A DNA stretch of 64,000 nucleotides from Micropterix aruncella (Eukaryota; Arthropoda; Insecta; Lepidoptera; Micropterigidae): positions 6,862,068-6,926,067 of the forward strand of contig OX155955.1 in NCBI GenBank assembly GCA_944548615.1, written 5' to 3'. Both the position numbers and the translations under genes were made by a program. Below are positions 45,500 through 56,932 of the stretch, piece after piece (positions within the stretch are counted from its first letter, which is position 1; every line of letters starts with the position of its first letter). The notes beneath the pieces were generated by a model. It was given only the letters and a program-made list of their open reading frames with translations, was not told where the DNA came from and did no database searches.

Positions 45500-46190
45500 T
45501 AGGTTTTGTTATTAGAATGTCAGCAGAATTTAAAATAGTTAAAACCTTCAAAATACTATACTGTGCATTTGTTCGAAGTCATCTCGAATATGCATCTCAG
45601 GTTTGGAACCCATCTTACGATACCTATATAACTCATAGAGGGCATTCAAAAGCGGTTCCTCAGGTACTTGCAATTCAGAATTAAATCATACATTCCTAGC
45701 TATTCAACGAGTTGTAAGAAATTCCATATTCTTCCACTATCCAAAAGAAGGAGTATAGCGGACCTGTCCTATCTTCTAAACATTGCAAATGGAAAGGTTG
45801 ACTGTCCCGAGTTGCTTGGAAGTTTGGGCTTACGTACCCCTGCTGTGCGTCTCAGGCATCCCAACCTGCTGTACGTGCCCACTGCAAAAACGAATTATTA
45901 GAATAATTTTTATGTCATACGAGCGAGTAGAGTTGATATTGACCTATTCAACACCTCTTCTCGAAATTTGAACCTTATACTTAACAATATGTTCTTTTCT
46001 TCTTAGAAATATTAGCATCTACATATCTAGTTATATTTGTTTGTTTATTCACTTGTTGTATCTTTTTATTATGTGTGAAAAATTTAATTGGCCTTCAGCA
46101 CTTATTTCTCAATGTGTACCTATATATGTTTAACTAGCTGTAATAGGTTTTCCTAAGAAATGAAAATAAAATAAAATAAAATAAAATCCC
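45500..46190 (+). pseudogene. 5'-truncated LINE insertion with (AAAAT)n tail
   Basis: The plus strand encodes YCAFVRSHLEYASQVWNPSY and then, after frame changes, KRFLRYLQFRIK, SKRRSIADLSYLLNIANGKV and LRTPAVRLRHPNLLYVP, a worn Jockey/CR1-like C-terminus. A 3' UTR of about 190 bp ends in (AAAAT)n at 46163-46187. The tail directly abuts a mariner fragment, so the LINE integrated into, or next to, an older mariner copy. Confidence 0.85.
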
Positions 46191-46194
46191 GATC

Positions 46195-46405
46195 ACCTAA
46201 AAATTCCCGTATTCATCATCAAATTTTCGACCTCTCAGATGTTCTTTTAATATCCAAAGTCACTTATCGATAGAAATCATTTAGGGCAAGGTCCGGTGAG
46301 TATGGAGGATGTTCCAGTACTTCAATGGCAGCCATCGCAACTCTCAACATGTGTGCTGGGGTGTTATCTTGGTTAAACAAAACGATTTTTCAAGTTGCCT
46401 TTTCC
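46195..46405 (-). pseudogene. Mariner transposase, catalytic-region fragment
   Basis: The minus strand reads VLFNQDNTPAHMLRVAMAAI, then EHPPYSPDLALNDF and, in a shifted frame, KEHLRGRKFDDEYG. NQDN..AH and YSPDLA(P/L)xD are hallmark motifs of mariner transposases around the second and third catalytic acids. Only this piece remains. The N-terminal helix-turn-helix region and both inverted ends are not seen. Confidence 0.8.
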
Positions 46406-47012
46406 TTTTTCAACATTTACTGCCCCCATTATAGTAGATCAGTATTCAGTATTAGTATTCAGTATTCAATTTATTCATTCAGAATATACAATAAAAGCAT
46501 GAATTATCAATTAAAGCTAATTATCGCATATTACAATTCGTCAGTTGCTAGTAATATATTAATATATGTAGATATAAAACTATTAACGCAGAAATATTCA
46601 TTTGACAATAGCGTTGACAAAAGTCGGCTTTACGCGGCAGACAAATTAAAAAAAATAGAGCTGAATCCATGTACCTACATGAGTATACATATAAAATAGA
46701 TAATTATTATACGAATATTAATAGTCATCTTATGCACTCTATACAAAAAATAATCACACAATAGAAAGTATCAAAACTAACTTGGAAAAAAACAACGTAT
46801 GTATATGGTCAGGTATGTTACGTTAAACATTGTAATCTACATATTAAATATTAAATTCATAATATTATTATTAAACATTAAAACTAAAATGAGGTACCTG
46901 AAAGTTACATATTAATGTTATTTCCATTTGAAAGAATTGGCATGCTCAAAAAAAAACCCAGCTTATAAAAATCATTTGTGGATTGCAGCTTTTGTTTAAT
47001 AAATCTTTTAAA
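46406..47012. other. A+T-rich DNA, nothing recognised
   Basis: A 124-codon plus-strand frame crosses 46325-46699 but opens inside the mariner fragment on the wrong strand. It is not a gene. No family recognised. Confidence 0.45.
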
Positions 47013-47307
47013 CCATGATCCGTAATCAAGGTATTCAATCATTATGACCCCTCATCGATTCAATCATATAATAGAATAGCCTAGAAGGGAAGGAGGATGG
47101 AATAGAAGGCGGATAGAATAGCCTTGCATTTCTTAGTATGTAGTTAGAGATGATGGTTATTTCCATATCGTGGACCGTTGTTTTACTTCAGAATCGTAAT
47201 GGTGGATTTCAGAATCGTAATTTCAAAAACTCTTGGTCCATTATGACCCATTGTGTCTAGGGTCGGCCTAACTCACGGGTCAGTACCCATCCGGAAGCCT
47301 CCAAGTA
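47013..47307 (+). repeat. 295-bp near-identical duplicate, copy 1
   Basis: It matches 52459-52753 with one visible difference (GGCCTAAC against GGCATAAC). It starts CCATGATCCGTAATCAAGG. Its last ~60 bp are the start of the GC-rich repeat family, which continues here to 47800 but is cut off in the other copy. Confidence 0.93.
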
Positions 47308-47800
47308 GAAGTTGAAGTCCGGTTTGGACTCTGTGCCCATCGGTCAGTTTACGCTGGAAATCATTCTTCGGGTGCTCTAGGACGGTTTGCGCACCGTGCG
47401 GAGTCAGCCAATCGACTGTGCATTCCGACTGATAGCCCAGGGGTGTTAAATTACTGTGTGTCCTGTAGAGCTACCCAATCCCGAGGGATGAGTCGGGCAA
47501 AGGACGTCGTGGTCTGCGATGATTCGAACTGAATCACCGCTTACATTAGAAGGAGGACCGCGCAAGCGACCTCGATTACGAAATTTCGACTATAGCTGGA
47601 AGAGAGCGAGTGGATGCCCGCCGGCTTTTTAACTGGCTTCACGCGGTTTGGAGTTGGATTCTCGCGGGCCAGTTGGCGGAGCTAGATAGTAGATTGTCTA
47701 AGTCTCCAAGTCTTCTTCAGAAAGAACTATCACATATTGTTATACCAGCCTGGGTTGACGGGTTCGCCCGTTGTAGTCGACACCTCCCCAATGGTAAAGC
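47245..47800 (+). repeat. GC-rich unclassified repeat family, copy 4
   Basis: It shares GGACGGTTTGCGCACCGTGC, GTCAGCCAATCGACTGTGC and GACCGCGCAAGCGACCTCG with copies 3 and 6. On the minus strand a worn frame gives IIADHDVLC, parallel to SIADHGI in copies 1 and 3. Confidence 0.65.
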
Positions 47801-49099
47801 CATGATTCGTCTATAATTATGAATAGAGCCAATAAACAGCCAGTATCCTATTGTATCAAATGCAAAGGGCATTGCGAAATCTTCAGTCTAGTTCGTTCCT
47901 ACGCGTCCGTAAGCATTCTACGTACCCAGGGTGCGGACGCCTTTTTCACCCCCTAAGCGATTATGTAAAATACTATACACATTATCTATATAAATCTTCA
48001 CTTCTTCTGGAATAAAACGGACTCGGAAACGACGATCCGCCAACACATTATCTCCACTGGTTTATCTATTTGTTCAGTGATTGCGTCGTAGGGCGGGCGC
48101 CCTACGACGCCTATTTTTAAATTTTCGAGATGTCGAAATTTAAAAATATTCAGATAAAATCTTTAATTAAATTAATATTCAGATAAAATCAGTCTTTGGC
48201 TACTTGCCAGGAAAGTCGTGGGGAAACAACGGATTTTTTTGAAGGAATTGTAAATCAGAGAGGCACGTTAAAGTACATTATAAAACCGAGAGTCACGTTC
48301 ATTAGTCTACTCTCTCACCTCGGTCACGTTCGGCGTGTGTACTTTGACGCTGCACAGTGCGAACATCTCTCCTTTGTACTTTGTACACATCACGTCGTGA
48401 TTCGCGCCGTGACGCAGGCGGTAAGCACTCGTACCTGCCACCGTAACTGTTACTGTTACTGCGCCTCGGATACTCGCGACGGAAAACTTCTCCAACTCTA
48501 ATCCCCTGGTGGAGATGAAGTATACGGCGACAAGTCCGAAGTGGTAGGAGTTTATAGAGATATGACCGTAATTATCGCGAAGTTACTCTTTGTCAGCTGG
48601 CTTGCCTAAATCGGATGATAAAAGGAAAAGTATTTTTTTGCGTGCCTTGTAGAATGAAAGAAAGTTAGGTGTATTCACATATAATAGCACTTTTACCAGA
48701 GGTTTTAACCGCCTTACCTACACGCACGTACGCTATATTATCACATAGAATGATACGTCCGCTATATTATCATATAGAAAAATTGTACAAATTTATATAA
48801 AACCGATATATAAAAACCGTTTATATAAACAGCTATATATTTTGTCTGGTACATTTTAAACAAGTATTGATATTATGAAATCTAATGACAAAAAACAAGA
48901 ATTTACCTACTTTCTGAATAATAAGGGAAAGGTAGAGCGATTAAATGTTATGATAATATTTAAAAATATAATAAATAATCTTAATATACTATGCTAACTT
49001 AGATTGTACAGTAATATATTATAGTAATATATAATATATTATTATAAAGAAAAACCTAGTAAGAGAGATGTAAGATGGGGTCTCAGTAAGAGAGGATCT
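47801..49099. other. Unassigned DNA with a GC-rich patch
   Basis: At 48190-48520 the DNA is GC-richer and has a 101-codon plus-strand frame (48196-48501) with no recognisable motif. CAGGCGGTAAGCAC near 48415 has the look of a splice donor. It could be a first exon or an element promoter, but nothing nearby supports either. Confidence 0.3.
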
Positions 49100-49610
49100 C
49101 ATTTTTTAATAAAACTAACGCTATTGTTGATAAAAATTTAAATAACCATATTAATTCTGCACCCCTTTTGAGAAAAAATCTTTTTAAATTTCCTCGGTCT
49201 CCCTCTTCACGTTCAAAAGATACATTTATATACCCTCTTTTCACACGAACTATGCGAAAAATACCTTTTTCAGACGGTTATGTTTACACTATAATAAAGC
49301 TTCGAATGACCTCGACATATTTTCCGACATGTTGATTAGTTTAAGGAAAAAAATAGGTGATTTGTTATTGCATTAGCTTCTAGTTTAATTTGTTTTTAAG
49401 TAAACTTTTTGTTCTTTGGTTGCATTAGTTGGTTTGGTTGCTTGGTTCAATAAGTTATTAGTGTAATTTTGATTGTCATTTTCCCTTTGCTACTATTAAT
49501 AATGTTTTGTATTAATTAATGGTAATATAGGTCTATTGGTATTATGTATTATTGTATTATATTATGTATGTTTTTACTAAATAAAAATAAATAAAATAAT
49601 TAAAAAAAAA
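49100..49610 (+). pseudogene. LINE 3' end
   Basis: The plus strand shows worn pieces of a LINE C-terminus (TRTNYAKNTFFRR with a frame change, then LCLHYNKASNDLDIFSDM). An A+T-rich 3' UTR follows, ending near (AAAT)n and an A-run at 49580-49610. The RT core is absent. Confidence 0.55.
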
Positions 49611-50229
49611 TAGGAATAGATGAAACAAAACACTACTGTTAGTTATTTGTATCATAGTTTAAATGTGCTTTGACTTTTAATTGGGATTACCCATTTTTAA
49701 CTTAACCGGACATTATAATGTAGTCGAAATATCGATTAAACTCTCCGTATTACTTTTAGAAGCATTTCATGTTACTTTTGGGCAAAATATCACTTGGCCC
49801 TATTTCGATCCTGCTGAATCTGAAAATGCTTGTTGCCCAAGCGAAATTCTGACCGGAAGTGAGATATCCAAGATGGCGACAAATATGGCACCTTAACCCG
49901 AAATCGGCGCTGTACATATATAATTTGACATAGGAAAGCATCCGATATGTGTAGTTGCACCAGCATCATGTTTTCAGCATGAGGAATTCAAAATAAAGTA
50001 TAAAAAAGATTGGTTAAAATTTTCCAAGATTGCGGCTAAGATGGCGCCAGCAGCATAACACTCCTTTTTGACTTAAAACCGAGCGTGACGTGTCTCGATA
50101 TGTGTTTTTATAGATGAAGATAGCAAACATTAACTGTAATTCAAATAACTAAACTGTATTTCGAATCCTTTTAAAAATGACACACAGAAGGAAGTTTTTT
50201 TGGAGAGAAAAACTTAAAAATTGAAAATA
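49611..50229. other. Unassigned DNA
   Basis: It contains two CCAAGATGGCG-type motifs (49869 and, as TAAGATGGCGCC, 50038) within related surroundings, so it may hold a small repeat. No frame of note. Confidence 0.35.
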
Positions 50230-50239
50230 AATAAAATAA

Positions 50240-51060
50240 TGTGTGTCTCCAGAATAAAGGCAGGCATGTTTGCAGAGTGTACAGACTTTAAGGAAAGGGA
50301 CGTTTTTGGTTTTCTGCAACTACAGTTTTTTGAGTCACAAAGTCCTTTATAGTGGCAAACCGCAACTTATGGCCACGTCCTACGGGTAAGATCTATGAAC
50401 AACTTGTGGAACAACAGCTGCAGTCTTCAAGGGAAGTGAGCATTATTCCAAAAACATATTTTTTAATGAACATTATTCCAAGTGAGTCTGTCTAGGGAAG
50501 GTGAGCAGTATTTTAAAAAACATACCAATTTAGAAATAATTATCTAGAACATATTATTCAATTTAGAAATAGATTAAAGAACGTTTTGCAGTATTGTTTA
50601 CTGTACTGTGTTCCATGTTATCTTACTTAATAGCGGCATCTTTTAATGTGAAGCCGAAGTGCATCAGATGTAGGTGGGAGGGATTCGGGCTTTCTCACAG
50701 CTCTATATAACAAACTGCGGACATCATCTGCACGTGCAATGCCAGGATCAACCTAAATGGACAATTAGATTGTTTGTATTACTTTTCCACTGGATAACAT
50801 GAGCTCAACTTGAAAACGTACGTCTACGTACATTATACAACTTCACGACGAATGCCTCTACTTTCTTGGGAACGTCTTTACCAAGTAGCTCGAAGCTCCA
50901 CCACATATAAAATTCCAGGTACCTACTTTCGTCGGGGATGCAAGTTTGGACGTCGTGTTACAACCAGTGATTGCATGGAAAGCCAGCAGATGCGTGACTG
51001 GCTCAGGTGTAAGTTTATTGCAATTGTCATGCACTGGAATATACATATGAATCCCTGCGA
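50240..51060 (-). pseudogene. Remnant of an uncharacterised protein family with a HALTGCDTTS-like motif
   Basis: On the minus strand the 62-codon frame 51046-50858 reads LLAFHAITGCNTTSKLASPT. Further on come FVVKLYNVRRRTF, then KPESLPPTSDALRLHIKRC (about 50640-50700), then a Cys-bearing NCSCRKPKTS (about 50300). The order (H-A-x-T-G-C-[DN]-T-T-S, then LPPTxDAL..HI+R, then a Cys-rich end) matches a large uncharacterised family in arthropod and other animal genomes, often in many copies. Several stops and frame changes are present. The function of the family is not known to me. Confidence 0.65.
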
Positions 51061-51879
51061 CCAGAGATACAGATTTTGTGCTTCATCTTTCTCACCACTT
51101 TGCCAAAATAAAGTGCTCCCATCTTATTAGTGACACTGCGCTTACCTAGGTATATGCGCGGAATTTTAAATGCGCTTATCATTTTAGGGGTGATTTGGTT
51201 CAATTTTAAACACACTAAGTAATATTTTAATGACAATATAAATAAATAGGAAATATATTTTTTTATTTTTGTTTTATTCAATTAAAAGTTCAGTATATTA
51301 TGGACACAACCCACTTATTTGGATTTTTTTTCTGTGTTTCTATCCATGCAAGGCTTACCGTATTCATGTATATTGATGGAAGACATTGCACTGGGGATTT
51401 TGAGCGTATCTCAGTTTCCTAATATAGGTACTATAAAAGTGGATTAATCTCGGTCATAACAATCAATGTCTATTTATAGAGATTGAATCAATTTATCGTC
51501 CTTTCCAATCTACAAACAAGGGGAAGATTACAAAGTCAAAGCTCGCCCACGTCAACCGATATACATTATTCATCCACCTTCATCCATATCTGTCCGTCCA
51601 TCTTTAAAGTTTTAACGAGATTGCGCCTGTGCCTTTTGAGTAAATTCTTTAATTTGATAAGGGTAGAGAAAACGCCTGCGGACGAGTCGCCACGAACAAA
51701 GCTGAACAAAATATAACGTTTCAACAAAGGAAAGCCGTCGAGGCGTTTTGTTTTTCTCTTTGAGGTATGTACTCCTTTGATTATTTAGTGTGGCTGACTG
51801 TACCCGGCTTCGCCCGAATGGAAGTAATGCCGGTTTCATACAGTGGATAAATATTAAGGACAAGTAAATGTATTAAACA
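51061..51879. other. Unassigned DNA
   Basis: No recognisable family. Frames at 51483-51716 and 51863-51612 overlap on opposite strands and have no recognisable motif. Confidence 0.4.
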
Positions 51880-52060
51880 TAATAAAAAACACGACTGGCG
51901 TTACAGACAGTGAACTATTGTATTTATAATTATTTTTTTTACGGTTTTCTTATGAAACTTTATGGTTAATGTATTTATCCATATATATACACGTATATTT
52001 CCGGATTGTACTCAATCAGACCTTTCATTTGTCACTAAACCCGATATATTTATGCCCAAC
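51880..52060 (-). repeat. Harbinger-associated repeat, third copy
   Basis: It is in the same orientation as 10450-10690 and inverted relative to 8540-8775. Here it joins directly to a PIF/Harbinger transposase exon on the minus strand, which suggests the family's origin. Confidence 0.7.
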
Positions 52061-52395
52061 ATACTTCATGTACCACTTGTGATGAAATTGGTTCAGATAA
52101 AAGTGGTTCAGATATGAGCTGAACTTCAAGTCGCGATTTAAGTTTCTCGTCGCTAGAAACCTTAAACGTACTGCTACTCGTTGTTTAGCACTAATACTTT
52201 CTCTGAATATTGTGTCTTGTTTCTGATTATATTCAGTCACTAAATTTAATAGGTGATCAAATTGTGTAGAATTCATTCTTAAATTATTCCTGAACTCTTC
52301 TGGCTCTAAAAGGCCTAAAATGAGCATGTTGGACAATTTATCTCTCAGTCGCATATATTTTTATCGACCCATGCTTTTCTTTTTTTCCCATTCAA
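52025..52395 (-). pseudogene. PIF/Harbinger transposase, N-terminal exon fragment
   Basis: The minus-strand frame reads KKRKAWVDKNMRLRDKL, then FRNNLRMNSTQFDHLLNLV, QDTIFRESISAKQRVAVRL and RFLATRNLNRDL. This is the N-terminal region of HARBI1-like transposases (F.N.LRM...FD.LL..V, then K.DT..R..I....R+...LRFLAT). An upstream ATG is not clear. The DDE nuclease domain is absent, so the copy is dead. Confidence 0.8.
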
Positions 52396-52458
52396 TATTG
52401 AGGCCTGCTGTTATGGAAAGGGTATTGCCAGTTTTCTGATATTTTGAAAGCAAGGTTG

Positions 52459-52753
52459 CCATGATCCGTAATCAAGGTATTCAATCATTATGACCCCTCA
52501 TCGATTCAATCATATAATAGAATAGCCTAGAAGGGAAGGAGGATGGAATAGAAGGCGGATAGAATAGCCTTGCATTTCTTAGTATGTAGTTAGAGATGAT
52601 GGTTATTTCCATATCGTGGACCGTTGTTTTACTTCAGAATCGTAATGGTGGATTTCAGAATCGTAATTTCAAAAACTCTTGGTCCATTATGACCCATTGT
52701 GTCTAGGGTCGGCATAACTCACGGGTCAGTACCCATCCGGAAGCCTCCAAGTA
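52459..52753 (+). repeat. 295-bp near-identical duplicate, copy 2
   Basis: It is the partner of 47013-47307, 5.4 kb away, in the same orientation. It ends 60 bp into the GC-rich repeat family. Confidence 0.93.
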
Positions 52754-53324
52754 ACCTAATGCAAAAACATGTTTTGCGGTAAAAATAAAGTAAAACGATC
52801 TTTTTAAATCTTTACTGATATTATAGAGAAGTAATGTTCGTTAGTTTGTAAATTTATATGTAAGGGGTAATCTCCGAAACTACTCATCCGATTTCAAAAA
52901 TTCTTTTACTAATGGAAAGCTTCATTATTGACGAGTGCTATAGGTTATATTATATTGTGATAGATATTGGTTTTCATTAAGAAATCACGATATATTTAAA
53001 TCGAGTCTGAAAAAAAATGAGCAGGTGAGTTGTTTATCGGCATGCGCTGAAGAAACGGTTTGATATACGAGAAAATAATATACGATAAAAACATCGGCCT
53101 TAAAGAGATCCATAAAAAATTCAGCGACAGCGTATATACAACTTTTATATTTAAGCTACAATAACTGCTTTTATGTCCGAAAAATAAGTAGGCAGTGTCT
53201 GTTGAAGACATTAGCAATAAAGTAAAACTCCTTATCATAATAAATGAACCCATTATCACGGGTGTAAAATAGAGATAAAATTAGCCATTTACTGTAAGAG
53301 TTTAGGGGGTATAGTTATAGAGAT
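52754..53324. other. Unassigned DNA with a dispersed-repeat look
   Basis: The stretch around 52860-52950 (GGGGTAATCTCCGAAACTAC, ATGGAAAGCTTCATTATTG) resembles text I associate with dispersed arthropod repeats, recalled and not checked. No frame of note. Confidence 0.3.
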
Positions 53325-53937
53325 ATCAAATCAAATCAAATCAAATCACATTTATTGTCTTAAAAAACCTTTACATAGTTGTTTAGACACTTTATATAGC
53401 CGCTTAATGTTAAAATAACTTTAAAATGTATACTAAATATTTCATTGAGACTCACCACACAATTGAGTTATATTATATATTTATAACTACAGTTAGTCAT
53501 GAAATTATAATATTAAAATTAAATTGTCCTATAAATAAGAAATATAATTGATTATGGGAGACCATTAGAAATAATAGTAATAATATAATCGTCAATAAAA
53601 TGGTACAAATGTCAAGTTAAATAAATAAAATCAAGAAGGAAATTGTCAGTCATCTAATTATAATTCGTTTATGTTATATAATTCTCTCGCAATAAGGTAG
53701 CCTTTTAATTTCGATTTAAATTGGGCTATTTTTTCGTTTCTACATATAATTTTAATATTCTCAGGCAGTTTATTGTAACACGCCATTCCAACGTAATTTG
53801 GATCCCTTTTGAGTAATTCCAGAGATGGAAGGGGTAATGCTAAATTCTGCCTACATCTGGTGAAGTGCGAGTGAATTTCTTTTTGGGTCTTCATCTTTCC
53901 TATGTTTTTGAATATTAACTTATGCATTCAAATATGT
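53325..53937 (-). pseudogene. 5'-truncated LINE insertion with (TTTGA)n tail
   Basis: On the minus strand an 89-codon frame (53927-53658) reads HSHFTRCRQNLALPLPS, LELLKRDPNYVGMACYNKLP and FKSKLKGYLIARELYNINEL. This is the C-terminus of the same LINE family as 13640-14960. A 3' UTR of about 300 bp ends in (TTTGA)n at 53334-53347. The coding end is intact; everything upstream is missing, typical of 5' truncation. Confidence 0.85.
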
Positions 53938-56819
53938 ATAGTAATGGTAGCGTTAGAATACTGAGATTTTTCATGAAATTAGTAACGCGTGGCGAGGAAC
54001 AAGACGCTTACGTCTACGAGATACCTAGGTAGCGTGCATCTGAGATGGGACGTCTTGCACTATATATCTAAAGGTAGCGTCTAAAAAGGCAAATAAACGC
54101 CACCCTACCTAAATTACAGCCTAAATTAACAAATCGATTCCAAACTTCGGGCAACACCTAGTCACTTATAAAGGCAGATTGTATCAAACGTCTAATATTA
54201 AAATACAGCAGAAAATTAAACGTAAATTTAAAATCATAAACAGCAATACTCCTTCCTATAATGACGCAGGGAAGGGGGAGGGGAGGGGTGGAGAGAAATG
54301 TATGAGCGCGTATTAATCTGTTTTGAGCCTGCACCCTTCAGCTACGTAACGACCAAATTTGGTTGCACATCAGATCACTGTTGACTGCGTAACGACCAAT
54401 ATTGGCGGCTTGTTCCCGGAGCGCACAGTAATATTATTTTCTAATTCGAACGCATCCTAAAATCCATACCAAATATCTTATTATTACCATAGATACATAG
54501 ACGCTAAAATAATTTCGCCCGTCATTTCGCGGATATTTCTGGTAAAATTCCATTGTCAAACATCATCATTTTTTTTTTCGAGAAATCATCAAAAATTTTA
54601 TTGGGTTTTATGAGCTAATATCTAAATATTTTTGTATGTAAATAAGCAAAACGAAATATTACCTTTGATAGAAAATCTAATAAATATCACGATAGTATTT
54701 ATAATTTCTAAATATGATACCATATTTTTCCGTAAGACAAGTACAAGTTAGAAATGCATAGTTTTTTTCACTTTTTCGAATTTCTCATATTTCATGTTCA
54801 TAATTATGTAATTGTTTTTGAAAATGAAATTTTAACATTCTATATACAAAATTTCAATGCGATCATTACACAGTTATTTTTTTACGATTGCTATAGTAGT
54901 TCTATAGTTATAGTACTTTTTGTCGAGCGCAGCTATATTGCAAGACATTCCAATAAATTGCCATGAAATTATGCCGCTACTCGAAGGGTTAAAGCAATAC
55001 GAACTCAGTGCTTTCCTTAAATGTACTGGTAAAACACTCTAGAGACGGGCTGCATGTACGGGGAAGAAGTGCGAGTAGAAATCGATTCTGTAACCAGGGA
55101 TCGAGAGCAGTAAGTTGTCTTCAGATCTCAGCGAATACTCCATTGCATGTATATTCATATAGATAGAACGAGAGATCGTTGTTTTTCAGTATCTATTAAA
55201 TATGTAATTTTAAGCCGGCACAGCCTGTATTTCCTTCTATCGTATTTAATTTGCACTTTGAAGTATCAGCGCCGTCGCTTCGTGTCGTCTAGAAGCATCA
55301 TTACGGAAAAGCAAAAGCTAAGCGCAGAGGAGCAATTACTATGCATTCAAGCCAGCTTTTCCATTTTAATGCGGAGAGAAAATGTTCTGAGGAAAAAATT
55401 AAAACGTCGTCTTTGATGGTGAATTTGATATCAAATAGATCAGCTTGACTGGAGAGCTCGTAATGGCTTTGGTATGGTATAATAAGAGACAAGCGTATCT
55501 GATTCAGCTAGCCCCCAAGGAAGCTTTTATATTTGCTTTAATTATTTATTTTTATTTATTAAATATTCAGTTAGTAGGAGGCAATTTGACAATTCTCTTG
55601 GTATAGTCAAATTGATTTTACACGATTACGTGACATACCTCATGTGGTATAATTATTTTTATAAAGATTGTTTATTTTTTTTAATTGGTTAAAAAGTATA
55701 TAATTAATTTATGGTAAAAATACAAAACCTTTTTTAAAAAGGTCGAGCTGCTTCTTAGTAGGTATAAATCAAACATATATAGTAAAAATATAAAAACGAA
55801 TAGTCAGTTATAACACAGTCAAATTAGAAATATAACAAATATAATATATTGGGATATAATATATTGGGACTTAGCACAACTGCAAAGTACGGTAATGGCA
55901 TTTCTTAGCAATCAAGTAATTAGCAAATATGTAGTATGCAGTATTAAAGTTGTAAAAAGTTGTAAAAGTAGTAAATGCAATATTAAAGTTGTAAAAGGTA
56001 GTATAAGAAGATTAGATAATCATTATATATATGTAAGTATAATCGTTTAATATTACGCTCTAACGTATTTCTCTGTTTGCTATAGTCTAGAATAATAGTA
56101 TATATATTAGAATAATAATGATAGTAATAATAATGGAGTAGAATCATAATAATATTAATAATAATAGAATTATAATAATAGTCTATAGTAGAATAATAGT
56201 TATAGTCTAGCTATAATCTAAGCCTAGAAAAATAATTACCGATTTGGAATCATCTGTAGGGTAATTATGTTTTGGGAAATAAATAAATAAATATTAGAAC
56301 AATAAAAATGGCGCAATAAATAGTTAATACAAATTTGAATATAATTATCCATCCTCATTATCAAAATGACTAAAATGAAAGATGTAAAAATTAAAAAAAT
56401 AAAGTAATAAAAATAGTCGTGAAAGATTATAAAATCCAAAACTGGCAAAGTCATTAATAGAATTAATTTCGTTGTTAACAATACAATGTACACGCCTTAA
56501 GATAAATCAGGAAAAAACATCCCTACCCAAGTTGAAAGAGTGAGCCAAAGTCCACCTTTTGTCGTTGTGTGCATCCTTTTGAATTATCAATAAATTCACT
56601 TACCTCAGATCATTAATTACCAGCATAAACAACACCACTGAAGACGTGAAAGTACAATATATTGAAAGGATAGGAAATCTGTGGAAGGGATGGAAATTTA
56701 TCAGCTGTTAAAACATATTCTTAGGTGAAATCGAACGTATCGAAAAGACAAAGACCAAAATTGTGATGGCTGGATTCTGTGGCTAGCCGAAGAACTTGGA
56801 GTGTAGGTACCTACTGAAG
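53938..56819. other. Unassigned DNA, 2.9 kb
   Basis: No element recognised. A G-rich tract lies at about 54270-54293. An 89-codon plus-strand frame (55147-55416) is basic at its end (MRRENVLRKKLKRRL) and matches nothing I know. 55540-56520 is very A+T-rich. Confidence 0.4.
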
Positions 56820-56932
56820 TTTTAAAATTTTCGATTATTTTTACATAAAGATATTAGAATCTACATGTGGATTCCATATATTTGCATTTATATCCAAGCG
56901 ACTTTTGATAAACAAGTTGCACAATTATATTA

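Noticed and set aside
46325..46699. 124-codon plus-strand frame
   Set aside because: It opens on the antisense strand of the mariner transposase fragment and then runs through low-complexity DNA.
48196..48501. 101-codon GC-richer frame as a host first exon
   Set aside because: A donor-like GGTAAG is present, but no downstream exon, no recognisable domain, and an equally open frame on the other strand.
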